Shown here in pieces: positions 18,156-26,510 of a stretch of DNA of 64,000 nucleotides. The stretch lies in NCBI RefSeq assembly GCF_030056665.1, contig NZ_JASHIG010000007.1, one strand, 5' to 3'. A program made the translations under genes and the position numbers. Position 1 is the stretch's first letter; every line of letters begins with the position of its first letter. The DNA is from Flectobacillus roseus. GTDB lineage: Bacteria > Bacteroidota > Bacteroidia > Cytophagales > Spirosomataceae. Under the pieces are notes generated by a model that was not told the origin of the DNA, did not search any database, and saw only the letters and a program-made list of their open reading frames with translations.

Positions 18156-19658
18156 CTACATAATGGTCTTCGGTTGGAAAACTTTGATTACACCGTCATT
18201 TTCGCTACTTACAACTAGTAAACTCTTTTTGGTCGGGCTATCTTTTGCAGGAATAAACATAACACCTTCTGGCGCATCACCAGTTTTGAGTAATTGCAAG
18301 AAAACAGGCGCTTTTGGATTAGTAATGTCATAAACTGCCACTGCATCCGAACGTTCCATGCCTACAAATACCACTTTTTTATTACCTACCATTCCTGTTG
18401 CGATACCTTCTGGCTCAACACCTTTGTCGTCACTTCTTGTGTCATCATAAAGACCCGCTGTAGCACACTGAGTATCTAACTCTTTTTTGCTGTCAAAAAT
18501 CAACGAACCGTCGTTACCATTCCAAACGCTAAATGAGCGTGCGCCCAATGAATATAACTCATCGTAATCGCCATCTCCATCGGTATCGCCCAACGTTGAT
18601 GTGATATTTAAGCGTCCTAGCACTGGGGCAGTTTTAAGTGTTGTAGCATTCGGGAAAGCAGTCGCATCTAATTTTGCGTTACTTATACGGAGTGTTTCTA
18701 CAAATGTATCATATTCTCGGGCATCACCTTCGTTTGCTGTAAACAAGTACGGTACACCACCCGCTTCATAAACGGCAATAGCATCGGGCTGATACATGCC
18801 TTTTACTGGCCATTTTCCAAAAGCAATGGTATTGTCTTTATCGCTTGGATCGATTTCGTTGCCATCCACATTGTAGCTCTTGAAACCTAATGGAAATACA
18901 TTCGTGATAGTTTTTGAGGCAATACTGATTTTAGCAATCGCATTGTTTTCTTGTAAAGTTACCCATGCTGTTTTAGAGTCACTCGAAACAGTAATGTATT
19001 CTGGCTCAACATCTTTTGCCAAACTTGCATTAGGCCCATAGACTCTGAAGCCTTTTGCTTTCAAAGCAGTAAGTTGCCCTTCGTATCCTGCAAAGTCAAG
19101 CGTTGTAACTGCATAGTTCTCGTCAACTGAAATAATGGAAATACTACCCACAGGGTCATTGCTATAGCTTGCATTTGGTTCACCTTCGTTAGCTGACAAA
19201 ATAAATTTGCCGTCTGGCGAGAAAGTCACCATATCTGGCAATGCACCCACGGTAATTGATTTGATCTCCTTGTAATCTGTTGTATTAAATACCACAATTT
19301 TACCTGGCGCTTGTTTGTCTGTAGACTCAATAGCTGCAGCTAATTTACCATTGCTTACGCTAACGCTATTTACATAACCACCATAAGGAGCAACAAGAAT
19401 AGAAGAAATGACTTTGATATTGCTTGGATCAGCAAAGTCCAAAACATCAATTTTATTGACAGCACTATTGTTTACAACGAACAAACGCTTTGTTTGAGGG
19501 TCGTAAGCTGAGATTTCTGCTGCACCTGTTTCTCCAATATCTATCGAGCCTACTTCTGCAAAAGTAGCAGCATCTTCATTCACAAAAAACTCGTTTTCGG
19601 TGGTAGTACAACTCGCTAAAGTTGCAGCGATAAGAATAGAAGTAAAAATCTTTTTCAT
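18156..19658 (-). CDS. Choice-of-anchor I family beta-propeller lipoprotein
   Basis: A 500-residue exported lipoprotein. I chose the ATG at 19658 (MKKIFTSILIAATLASCTTT) because it gives a clean lipobox (LASC); the longer frame adds 15 unlikely residues. The body has repeated propeller blades: VGALPDMVTFSPDGKFILSANEGEPNAS, VEPEYITVSSDSKTAWVTLQ, YLFTANEGDAREYD and VEPEGIATGMVGNKKVVFVG, matching the 'choice-of-anchor I' proteins of bacteria, which are sometimes joined to alkaline phosphatase or nuclease domains. Here the propeller stands alone. It is convergent with the CHAT gene. A substrate cannot be assigned. Confidence 0.82.
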   Translation of the reverse strand: MKKIFTSILIAATLASCTTTENEFFVNEDAATFAEVGSIDIGETGAAEISAYDPQTKRLFVVNNSAVNKIDVLDFADPSNIKVISSILVAPYGGYVNSVSVSNGKLAAAIESTDKQAPGKIVVFNTTDYKEIKSITVGALPDMVTFSPDGKFILSANEGEPNASYSNDPVGSISIISVDENYAVTTLDFAGYEGQLTALKAKGFRVYGPNASLAKDVEPEYITVSSDSKTAWVTLQENNAIAKISIASKTITNVFPLGFKSYNVDGNEIDPSDKDNTIAFGKWPVKGMYQPDAIAVYEAGGVPYLFTANEGDAREYDTFVETLRISNAKLDATAFPNATTLKTAPVLGRLNITSTLGDTDGDGDYDELYSLGARSFSVWNGNDGSLIFDSKKELDTQCATAGLYDDTRSDDKGVEPEGIATGMVGNKKVVFVGMERSDAVAVYDITNPKAPVFLQLLKTGDAPEGVMFIPAKDSPTKKSLLVVSSENDGVIKVFQPKTIM

Positions 19659-19979
19659 CTTGAATAATTTATTTGTATGTCCGTTTAAGAAACTTGGGTA
19701 CAAAATTATTATCGCAGTTTTAGGAGAATTGTACTTAAGAATTAAGGCTATATTAGGATTGTGTGCATTTTGTTAAGGAAATGTTAGGAGATGCTGGGTA
19801 ATATCGTGAAGAGGAGGGAAATATGCTTAGTGTAAAATTTTTAATTTACTTAAAATAAGGATGTTAAGTAGATTATTGGGTGCAGACGTAAGAATAATGC
19901 TTAAAAACAAAAAATCGGATTTGAGAAAAACCTAAGCTTCTCCCAAATCCGAAATCAAATATCCGATATCCGAAATACG
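19659..19979. other. Intergenic region between two leftward genes
   Basis: A gap of 321 bases. Apart from the terminator at 19903-19952 and nearby CCGAAATC-type repeats (19940-19978, related to those at 14.3 and 45.2 kb), it contains no visible gene. The promoter of the leftward propeller gene should lie near 19670-19760. Confidence 0.5.
19903..19952 (-). terminator. Terminator of the GMC oxidoreductase gene
   Basis: A 9-bp stem, TCGGATTTG (19915-19923) against CAAATCCGA (19944-19952). Read on the minus strand the hairpin is followed by a T-rich run, the complement of the A-tract at 19903-19914. It is located just downstream of the leftward GMC gene. Confidence 0.65.
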
Positions 19980-22900
19980 CTAACGGTGTTTGGCAAAAAT
20001 CTTCTTTGCAGCCAACGAAGCCATCGCCATAATAGTCAGTTGAGGGTTGACATTGATACTTGTAGGAAATACAGAAGCATCGGCAACATATACATTGTCC
20101 AATCCAACTACCGCAAAATTTTCATCAACTACCCTCTCATAAGAATGTTGTTGACTCGCCATTTTATTTCCTCCTTGTGGGTGTGCTGTGCCCATAAACA
20201 AGTCTGTCAATTGTAAAGGATAGGTTTCAAAATGCTGGATAAAATCATTGACCTCATTACTATTTTGAAGATTAAGTAAAATCCCAGGTTTGGTAGGAAT
20301 AATGACCTTTTGGGCTCCAGCAGCTTGACCAAGTTTTACCAGCGTAACAATCGCATATTTGATGTTTTCGACATCACTTTCACTCAAAGTCCAATCAAAA
20401 GCCTGTCCGTTCAGAATATTGGCTTTAGGTTGAATACTCCCCATAGCATCCGAACCAATAAGCCCTCCAAAGTTCAGAAGCTTGTCATAGTTTTTCATAA
20501 AATCGTCTCTTCGTTCAAAAACAAAAGGCATACAAGCCAGCGCAAAAGCTGCTGGAGGGTTGAAGTAGGTCTCAAATACAACTTTACTATCAGGTTGTTC
20601 GCTATGACTGTATAAGGTAATTTGTTCTCCATCAAAAGCTTTGATTGGTTCATCAAACTCAAAAGCTAGTGGCATCCCAAAATTACAACTGATTTGCTGT
20701 CCGATTTGTGGATTGTCTAGTTCGCTACGCATTAAAAAATGACTCGAGGCAATAACCCCACCAGCTACAATAACGGCTTTATTGACTTTCACAACACGGA
20801 TAGCACCGTTGTCGGCACGTAAGAGTACAGAACTCGCCTTGGTGCCCGTGTCATTCTTTTGTAAACGTAAGGCAGTCCAATTAGCAATTACTTTCACCCC
20901 CCAAGCTTCTGACCACGGAATATAGGTTTCCAACATCGAACGCTTGCGTAGTTTTTTGTTCCCCAAATTCCAGTTGCCATCACCAATATTTTCTAAGTGG
21001 TTTACTTCCAAAACTTTTGGTTCTGTAAGTTTGGAAGCCCCCAAAGGTGGATTTTGATTGTAATGTTCGACACCAATTCTGAATTTTTCGGCTACAATTT
21101 CATTTATACCGAGTGGATTCAATGGTTTTACGTTTAATTCACTTTTTATGGTAGGGTATTCATTGAAAATCTCCTCGACAGGAATACCGTAGGTTTCTTT
21201 CCAAATTTTAGCCACTGATTCAGGCATTTCAAAACATACCGCATTGTTACTCACTGTTGTACCTCCCACGCATTCGCCTTGCAGCATCGTCATGGTAAAC
21301 TGGTTTGTTTGTTGAAGACCACCTTCTTTGTAGACTTTCTTCATCATATCAAATTCATTATCTTGAAAATCTTGACGTGGTTGTAAGCGGCTACCTCTTT
21401 CAACTACTACTATTTTACTAGCAGCTTCCCTCACTTTTTGCTCATCTATTTTCCCTGAAGCATCGGTAAATTCCTTTTGGATACATTCAACCAAGCGATA
21501 GGCCGCACTAGCACCACCTGCTCCAGAACCTATGATGAGATAATCAACTTCTTCTGGCAAATCCGCTTCATGCGTGGGCGTAGAAACCCTTGGCGCAGGA
21601 ATTTTGAGATCCTGAATTTGTTCGTAATTGTTGGTGTCGTTAGGCGATTTTGGCAATGGAGCAACTTCATGAAATGGAGGGTTAAATAAAGCGCCATTGC
21701 TTTGCAAGCGGTCTCGTGCATCGGCAGGTACATAGCCAATCGAATGTCGGACATTGGCGTTGGTATAAAAAGCAAACTGTGTCAAAGCATTCAATGAAAG
21801 TCCGATTTGATACGCAAATTCCGAAATTACAGGTACACTTGAAGATTTTCGTTGCCATTCATTTCTGAAAATATAATGATTCAAGAAGTACCTTTGTTCA
21901 TCACGATTCATGGACGAAAATGGTGGTTTCATGCCAAAAAGTGTATTGAAAATATGTTCCAACAAACTAAAAGGCACATTCAGAATACCACGTTTTCTAC
22001 CTTTGATACCAGAAATATATTGATCAATTGAGCTGGTAATTAAGGAAAGATTTTTCTCGTCACCCAACAACTGATTTTGTTCTGCTCCTAAAGCTTGTAC
22101 AAGTGCGCGAATGTTGTCAGTCGCCGATGGACTCAAGGTATTGATTCCACAATCAATTTTATAATAAAGCTTACGAAGAAAGGCTAACAATCCTGCAATG
22201 AGCAAAAACACACAAGCATAGAGTCCTAAATACCAGTCGATATGCTCGAATATGCCATATTGATTTATGACTTTTACCTCAGCAAAAATAATCCAAACCA
22301 AGCCTAAAATAGCCCCAAGTACCATCGGAAAAATGATGAGATTGGTGAAATGCTGTCTGAGAGAAATTCTGTTGACTAACAAAATACTAATTGCTGCCCA
22401 TGACACAAACAACGTTATGGTATTGCCCAACATAGGATCTGGAGCCGAAAAAATAAGTCCCCAACCCTCTGTGGGATTTCCCCAAATACGAAAAGCTAAC
22501 ATGCTGATTCCAATCAAAATACAAATAATAGTAAGTCCAGTGAAGACTATTTTCTGCAGAGTAAGCGGAATAGAAAAGTTTATTGGAATCTCTTTTATTG
22601 CTTTAAAATCGCCTCGGTTGGCACGGTACTTGACCATGACAAATATGAAAATTGAGAGCAAGCTTCCCTCTACAAAAGTAGAAGTAAGCAGGTAGTCTCG
22701 GTAACTAATAGTGCTTGATGGATTTAGGTAAAAAATAATCGTATACAGGGTCGAAAATAAATGACCAGCTACCAATACGACACAAACATAATAGCGTAAT
22801 GCAATGTTATAAGCACCCAAGAAGGCAAGCATAATCATAAGCCATTCTTTGATGTACGTGTTCATTGACAAAGCTAAATTGGCATTTCCCATATTAATCA

Positions 22901-23597
22901 TGTATTGAAGGGAATCTGGCCAAGGACTAGCCCCGAGCTGTCCTAAGGCTAAAATGCCCCAAAAGCCTAAATACCCAAATCCTGCCAATCGCAATAGCCA
23001 AAAGCCGATATCTCGCTTAGGTTTTGCTATCGTTTCTGTTGCCCAAGACTTTCCGAATAATTGCTCAAATTGCTCTTTTGAGGCACCTTTTACGATAGGT
23101 GTACCCCACAAGATACCAGCCACCAAACGAGCTAAAAATAGCGTAAGAATACTGGTGATTTTGGATAAAGTGAGAACGGTAAATACGATTTTGGTAAAAT
23201 GGTCAGGAAGCCAGAAAGCAAATTTGTCAAAATGAATTATCCATGCTGGATGTGACGCCGTAGCATTAAGCTCGTACTGATAGAGTTCGGCAACGAAGTA
23301 AACAAAGAAAATAATACTCCATGAAAACCAAGAACTTGCTTTTCGAAAAACGAATAGTAATGGTGATGTGGTAAAAATAATGATGCTTGCAATCAGCCAA
23401 AATGATGGTAATTTGAAGCCTAATAATGTAATTTTTTCAAAAATTATCCAATCTAAACGACTGAATAACGTTACTAAAGTAGCAACCAAGATCGTTTGAA
23501 CTACAGCAATACATCCAAGGCTTTTCCAAACTGGCGTATTGTCGAGTGAATCAGGACGTAGGTATCCCTTTAGGGTAAAGAGAGCGGGGAGTTTCAT
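19980..23597 (-). CDS. Polytopic membrane protein fused to GMC-family oxidoreductase
   Basis: A 1205-residue fusion. Residues 1 to about 470 contain roughly ten or more hydrophobic helices (IIIFTTSPLLFVF, VFTVLTLSKITSILTLFLA, IISILLVNRIS-like segments) and are unrelated to any domain I can name. Residues 480-640 form a soluble linker with MNRDEQRYFLNHY, reminiscent of long-chain alcohol oxidases. From about 685 a GMC oxidoreductase follows: FAD-binding YLIIGSGAGGASAAYRL near residue 690, GGTTVSNNAVCFEMP, and the C-terminal active-site block with MGTAHPQGGNKM and INVNPQLTIMAM (His and Asn positions). It likely oxidises a hydrophobic alcohol at the membrane, passing electrons through the N-terminal part; that coupling is inference. 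Confidence 0.85.
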   Translation of the reverse strand: MKLPALFTLKGYLRPDSLDNTPVWKSLGCIAVVQTILVATLVTLFSRLDWIIFEKITLLGFKLPSFWLIASIIIFTTSPLLFVFRKASSWFSWSIIFFVYFVAELYQYELNATASHPAWIIHFDKFAFWLPDHFTKIVFTVLTLSKITSILTLFLARLVAGILWGTPIVKGASKEQFEQLFGKSWATETIAKPKRDIGFWLLRLAGFGYLGFWGILALGQLGASPWPDSLQYMINMGNANLALSMNTYIKEWLMIMLAFLGAYNIALRYYVCVVLVAGHLFSTLYTIIFYLNPSSTISYRDYLLTSTFVEGSLLSIFIFVMVKYRANRGDFKAIKEIPINFSIPLTLQKIVFTGLTIICILIGISMLAFRIWGNPTEGWGLIFSAPDPMLGNTITLFVSWAAISILLVNRISLRQHFTNLIIFPMVLGAILGLVWIIFAEVKVINQYGIFEHIDWYLGLYACVFLLIAGLLAFLRKLYYKIDCGINTLSPSATDNIRALVQALGAEQNQLLGDEKNLSLITSSIDQYISGIKGRKRGILNVPFSLLEHIFNTLFGMKPPFSSMNRDEQRYFLNHYIFRNEWQRKSSSVPVISEFAYQIGLSLNALTQFAFYTNANVRHSIGYVPADARDRLQSNGALFNPPFHEVAPLPKSPNDTNNYEQIQDLKIPAPRVSTPTHEADLPEEVDYLIIGSGAGGASAAYRLVECIQKEFTDASGKIDEQKVREAASKIVVVERGSRLQPRQDFQDNEFDMMKKVYKEGGLQQTNQFTMTMLQGECVGGTTVSNNAVCFEMPESVAKIWKETYGIPVEEIFNEYPTIKSELNVKPLNPLGINEIVAEKFRIGVEHYNQNPPLGASKLTEPKVLEVNHLENIGDGNWNLGNKKLRKRSMLETYIPWSEAWGVKVIANWTALRLQKNDTGTKASSVLLRADNGAIRVVKVNKAVIVAGGVIASSHFLMRSELDNPQIGQQISCNFGMPLAFEFDEPIKAFDGEQITLYSHSEQPDSKVVFETYFNPPAAFALACMPFVFERRDDFMKNYDKLLNFGGLIGSDAMGSIQPKANILNGQAFDWTLSESDVENIKYAIVTLVKLGQAAGAQKVIIPTKPGILLNLQNSNEVNDFIQHFETYPLQLTDLFMGTAHPQGGNKMASQQHSYERVVDENFAVVGLDNVYVADASVFPTSINVNPQLTIMAMASLAAKKIFAKHR

Positions 23598-23881
23598 AGT
23601 AGTTTTTTAAAGTATATCGTATAGATTGACGGTTGAAATAAAACAAAGACTGGTTTATTGCTCCAAAGGAGTGGTAAGCGAACTTTAATGACGAAAGCAA
23701 TATATTTTTGATTATCAACAAAAATATACAATTTGCGTTGGTAATAAGCACTTTTTTAAGGCAAACCGTAATTATTAATAAGAACTTTTGAGTAAAAGGC
23801 ATGAACCCGTAAAATGCCATACTTAGTTATAACTTTTAAAACTGGTGGATTCTTTTCGACCACTTAACAGACGTATTTATA

Positions 23882-24676
23882 ATGAAAAAACTTTTCCTAG
23901 CAGCCCATTTGGCAGTATTGTCTATCACCCAACCTATATTTGCCTTCAACACGGTCGTTCAGGCGACAAATGATAAACCAACCAAAGTGACTTTTCATGG
24001 GGTTTATAAGATTCCTGATCATGAAATTTATACGATAGTGAAGGGTATTCGTACCGCAATCAAGGAGAGTTCTGAGCTTCTGATAGAACCTAACAGTAGC
24101 ATTGTGTTACGTGTTATTGATCTCAAAACAAACCAGATTGTAGCTAGAGAAAAAATCATGTATATGAATTTGGCTACAGATCTAATTTTTGAGTCATTAC
24201 AAGGGGAAAACGTTTTGTATAAACGTAAAGCCTCAGCAAGTACAGGAGTAGTGTCTGAAAAAGCAGTAAACAGCACCAAACCTACGGTAATTGCAACCCC
24301 AACTGCACAAAAAACAGAAAGTGCACGTCCATTTGTAAAGCCAAAGCCTGGGACATTTCCAGAAAAAGATGGTATACGTTCAGCAAAGGGGATTTCTGAA
24401 GAAAAAGTACCAACAACTACAAAGGCAGCAACTTCTGCCAAACCAGTAGAAAACAACGCTGTGGCTTCGCCATCTAAATCAACCAATGCTGCAGAAAGTG
24501 AAAAACTTGACCCAAGGGCTACTTTGACAAGGGTAAATTTACCTAAGCCCAAAGAAGAACCTTCTCCTAAAGTGGGAAGTTTGGGTGCTATTAATGCTAA
24601 GCCAATTATCATTAAAAAAGCAGCAACCACCAAGCCTGCGTCAACTACCAATACGAAGACCAAAACAAAACAATAA
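23882..24676 (+). CDS. Secreted protein with Lys/Thr/Pro-rich low-complexity C-terminus
   Basis: A 264-residue exported protein (signal peptide ending near QPIFA). Residues 35-110 form a small folded region (VTFHGVYKIPDHEIYTIVKG, SSIVLRVIDLKTNQIVAREK). From about 115 on it is a disordered tail rich in Thr, Lys, Ala and Pro (KPTVIATPTAQ, ATTKPASTTNTKTKTK). I recognise no family. Such tails can serve as periplasmic spacers or peptidoglycan-contacting segments, but nothing in the sequence proves this. It is divergent from the GMC gene and followed by a strong terminator. A 211-codon open frame on the opposite strand is a shadow caused by the biased composition. Confidence 0.7.
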   Translation: MKKLFLAAHLAVLSITQPIFAFNTVVQATNDKPTKVTFHGVYKIPDHEIYTIVKGIRTAIKESSELLIEPNSSIVLRVIDLKTNQIVAREKIMYMNLATDLIFESLQGENVLYKRKASASTGVVSEKAVNSTKPTVIATPTAQKTESARPFVKPKPGTFPEKDGIRSAKGISEEKVPTTTKAATSAKPVENNAVASPSKSTNAAESEKLDPRATLTRVNLPKPKEEPSPKVGSLGAINAKPIIIKKAATTKPASTTNTKTKTKQ

Positions 24677-24781
24677 TATATCAGTGTCTAGAAAAGTGCT
24701 TTAGAAATCAATCATTTTCATCAGCTCTGTGAGGGGATAATTTGATTGAAGCTAGGTGTTTTTCTAAATTATTATGTTGAA

Positions 24782-24848
24782 CGCTATAGATGCGAAAGAC
24801 TGCAATTTATTTTGTTGGTTTTCGCATCTATAGCGGTCTTTTTTCCCA
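24782..24848 (+). terminator. Strong terminator after the low-complexity protein gene
   Basis: A perfect 16-bp stem, CGCTATAGATGCGAAA (24782-24797) and TTTCGCATCTATAGCG (24820-24835), with a 22-base loop, followed by GTCTTTTTT. Confidence 0.85.
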
Positions 24849-24849
24849 A

Positions 24850-25080
24850 GCCCACCACCCAAAGCTCAATCTTAAATTTTATTTTGAGTAAGTTAGTGGG
24901 CAAAATAAAATTTAAGATTATGCTTGGGGCTTTCAGATATCGGCTTTCGGCGGTGGGTTTTGGAAAAAAGCATGACTGTGGGCAATAAAAAACATTTTAA
25001 CACTCTGTGCCTTGTGCCTGTTGCCTTGTCCCTAAACACATAACTTAAATCTAATTCTGCTCGATTACTTACTAACTTAA
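24850..25080. repeat. Fold-back dispersed repeat, copy 3
   Basis: Positions 24901-25025 are the reverse complement of the repeat at 11642-11772 (shared GGCAACAGGCACAAGGCA and CATGCTTTTTTCCAAA cores). To its left an 18-bp perfect inverted repeat, AATCTTAAATTTTATTTT (24868-24885) against 24902-24919, makes the block fold back on itself. A further piece at 25046-25080 resembles the tail of copy 1. No gene is visible in the whole gap 24677-25265. Confidence 0.7.
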
Positions 25081-25265
25081 GTTTTTGATAAATAGAACTT
25101 TATATTTTATTCTTAGTGCTTTAAACGAACTTCTTTTATTTGATATCCTCCCGCTTAATCAGCCTACTCGTTACAACTCAAGAATTCTAATTATCTTTAA
25201 GGATATTTTTACCCACGCTGCCAAAATTGGGTTGCTTAGTCTTTAGTAAACTGTTAACCATACTC

Positions 25266-26207
25266 ATGAAAAGTCGTTTTTATTTACCAATACTGTTTGT
25301 CATTGCCTGTATCGCCTGTGAGAAAAAAGTGCATCGTGAGGTAAAATTACCCATCAGTGATTCAACCTTATTTGTAAATACTCCGATTAAATATTGGATT
25401 GAAAATCAAGAGATTGATGAAGCCTCTGGCTTGGCTGCCTCTTACCAAAATCCACATAAGTTTTGGGTACACAATGATAGCGGAGGCGACAATGTATTGT
25501 TTTTGATAAATGCCAAAGGGAATGGGTTTCAGAAACTTCATTTAGAGGGTATCAAAAATCGTGATTGGGAAGATATTGCTGTGGTTAAAGACGGCACCTC
25601 TTCAGAAATTTATATTTCGGATACTGGGGATAATTTTAAATGGCATTCTACAAAATTTATTTATCGTTTTAAAGAACCAATCATGGCCGAAAAGCCCGAA
25701 TTGACGGTAAGCCAGATTGAGACCATTGAATTTGAATACCCTGATGGTAGAAAAGATGCCGAATGTTTATTAATAGATCCTATTACAAAAGATATTTTTA
25801 TTATTTCAAACCGAGAAGCTGAAAAGCATATTTACCGTCTCAAATATCCGCAGTCTACTCAACAGGTGAATACGGCCGAATTTGTTGGAATTTTGAATGC
25901 TTCAAAAGAAAAACCTACAGACGATAAGGCTTCACGACAAGATTTGTTTATCACTTCAGGTACTGTTTCGAATAGAGGGGATGAAATTTTGGTCAAAAAC
26001 TATAAAAATATTTTCTACTGGAAAAAATCTCCTAACGAAACCATTGCTCAAGCACTTCAGCATCCTGCAACCGTACTGCCTTATGAAGTAGAGTCCCAAG
26101 GGGAGGCGGTAAGTTTTTCTCAGGACTTTGCAGAATATTATACGATTACAGAAAAAGGGCATCGTAGTAACGCGGTATACCTTTCTTGTTACAAGCGTAA
26201 AAAATAA
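25266..26207 (+). CDS. Secreted beta-propeller-like lipoprotein
   Basis: A 313-residue lipoprotein when started at the ATG at 25266 (MKSRFYLPILFVIACIACEK, lipobox IAC); an earlier in-frame start at 25227 would add 13 residues before the signal. The body has propeller-like repeats: IDEASGLAASYQNPHKFWVH, HNDSGGDNVLFLINAKG, NRDWEDIAVVKDG, ISDTGDNFKWHS and KDAECLLIDPITKDIFIISN. This pattern is seen in Bacteroidota proteins of unknown role, sometimes called PE-PGRS-like or SdiA-regulated-like. No catalytic residues are evident. It stands alone between a repeat-filled gap and the sensor kinase gene. Confidence 0.7.
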   Translation: MKSRFYLPILFVIACIACEKKVHREVKLPISDSTLFVNTPIKYWIENQEIDEASGLAASYQNPHKFWVHNDSGGDNVLFLINAKGNGFQKLHLEGIKNRDWEDIAVVKDGTSSEIYISDTGDNFKWHSTKFIYRFKEPIMAEKPELTVSQIETIEFEYPDGRKDAECLLIDPITKDIFIISNREAEKHIYRLKYPQSTQQVNTAEFVGILNASKEKPTDDKASRQDLFITSGTVSNRGDEILVKNYKNIFYWKKSPNETIAQALQHPATVLPYEVESQGEAVSFSQDFAEYYTITEKGHRSNAVYLSCYKRKK

Positions 26208-26510
26208 AGTTCATCCAGAATCTTTTTAGGAGAATATTCAAATCAATTGTCATTAAACAGAGGATGATTGTTGTATTGTAGGGTTAATCGTCAAAAATGA
26301 TTTTTATTACCAAATGTTAACTTTTGTTTGGTATGATTTTTGCAGTTTTTTTTATAATTCTCATATTTGACTTAACTAAAATTATTGTGTTGAAAATGAG
26401 ATAGTTATAGCCTAGCCTTACTATTATGATTCTCTTTGCCGTCATTTATATAGACACATACAAGCAGCTTCAAATAGTAACTTCCAACCGTTAAGATTAT
26501 TTGTGGACAG
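26208..26510. other. Intergenic region upstream of the hybrid kinase
   Basis: About 300 AT-rich bases with no gene. ACCAAA and TTTGGT around 26310-26332 form a short hairpin with TTAACTTTTG between. TTTTTGCAG near 26335 resembles a Bacteroidota -7 element, but the matching -33 TTG is not clear. Confidence 0.3.

Noticed and set aside
24028..24663. 211-codon open frame on the minus strand
   Set aside because: It mirrors the Thr/Lys/Pro-rich low-complexity tail of the plus-strand gene, which is preceded by a signal peptide and followed by a terminator; the antisense frame is a composition artefact.
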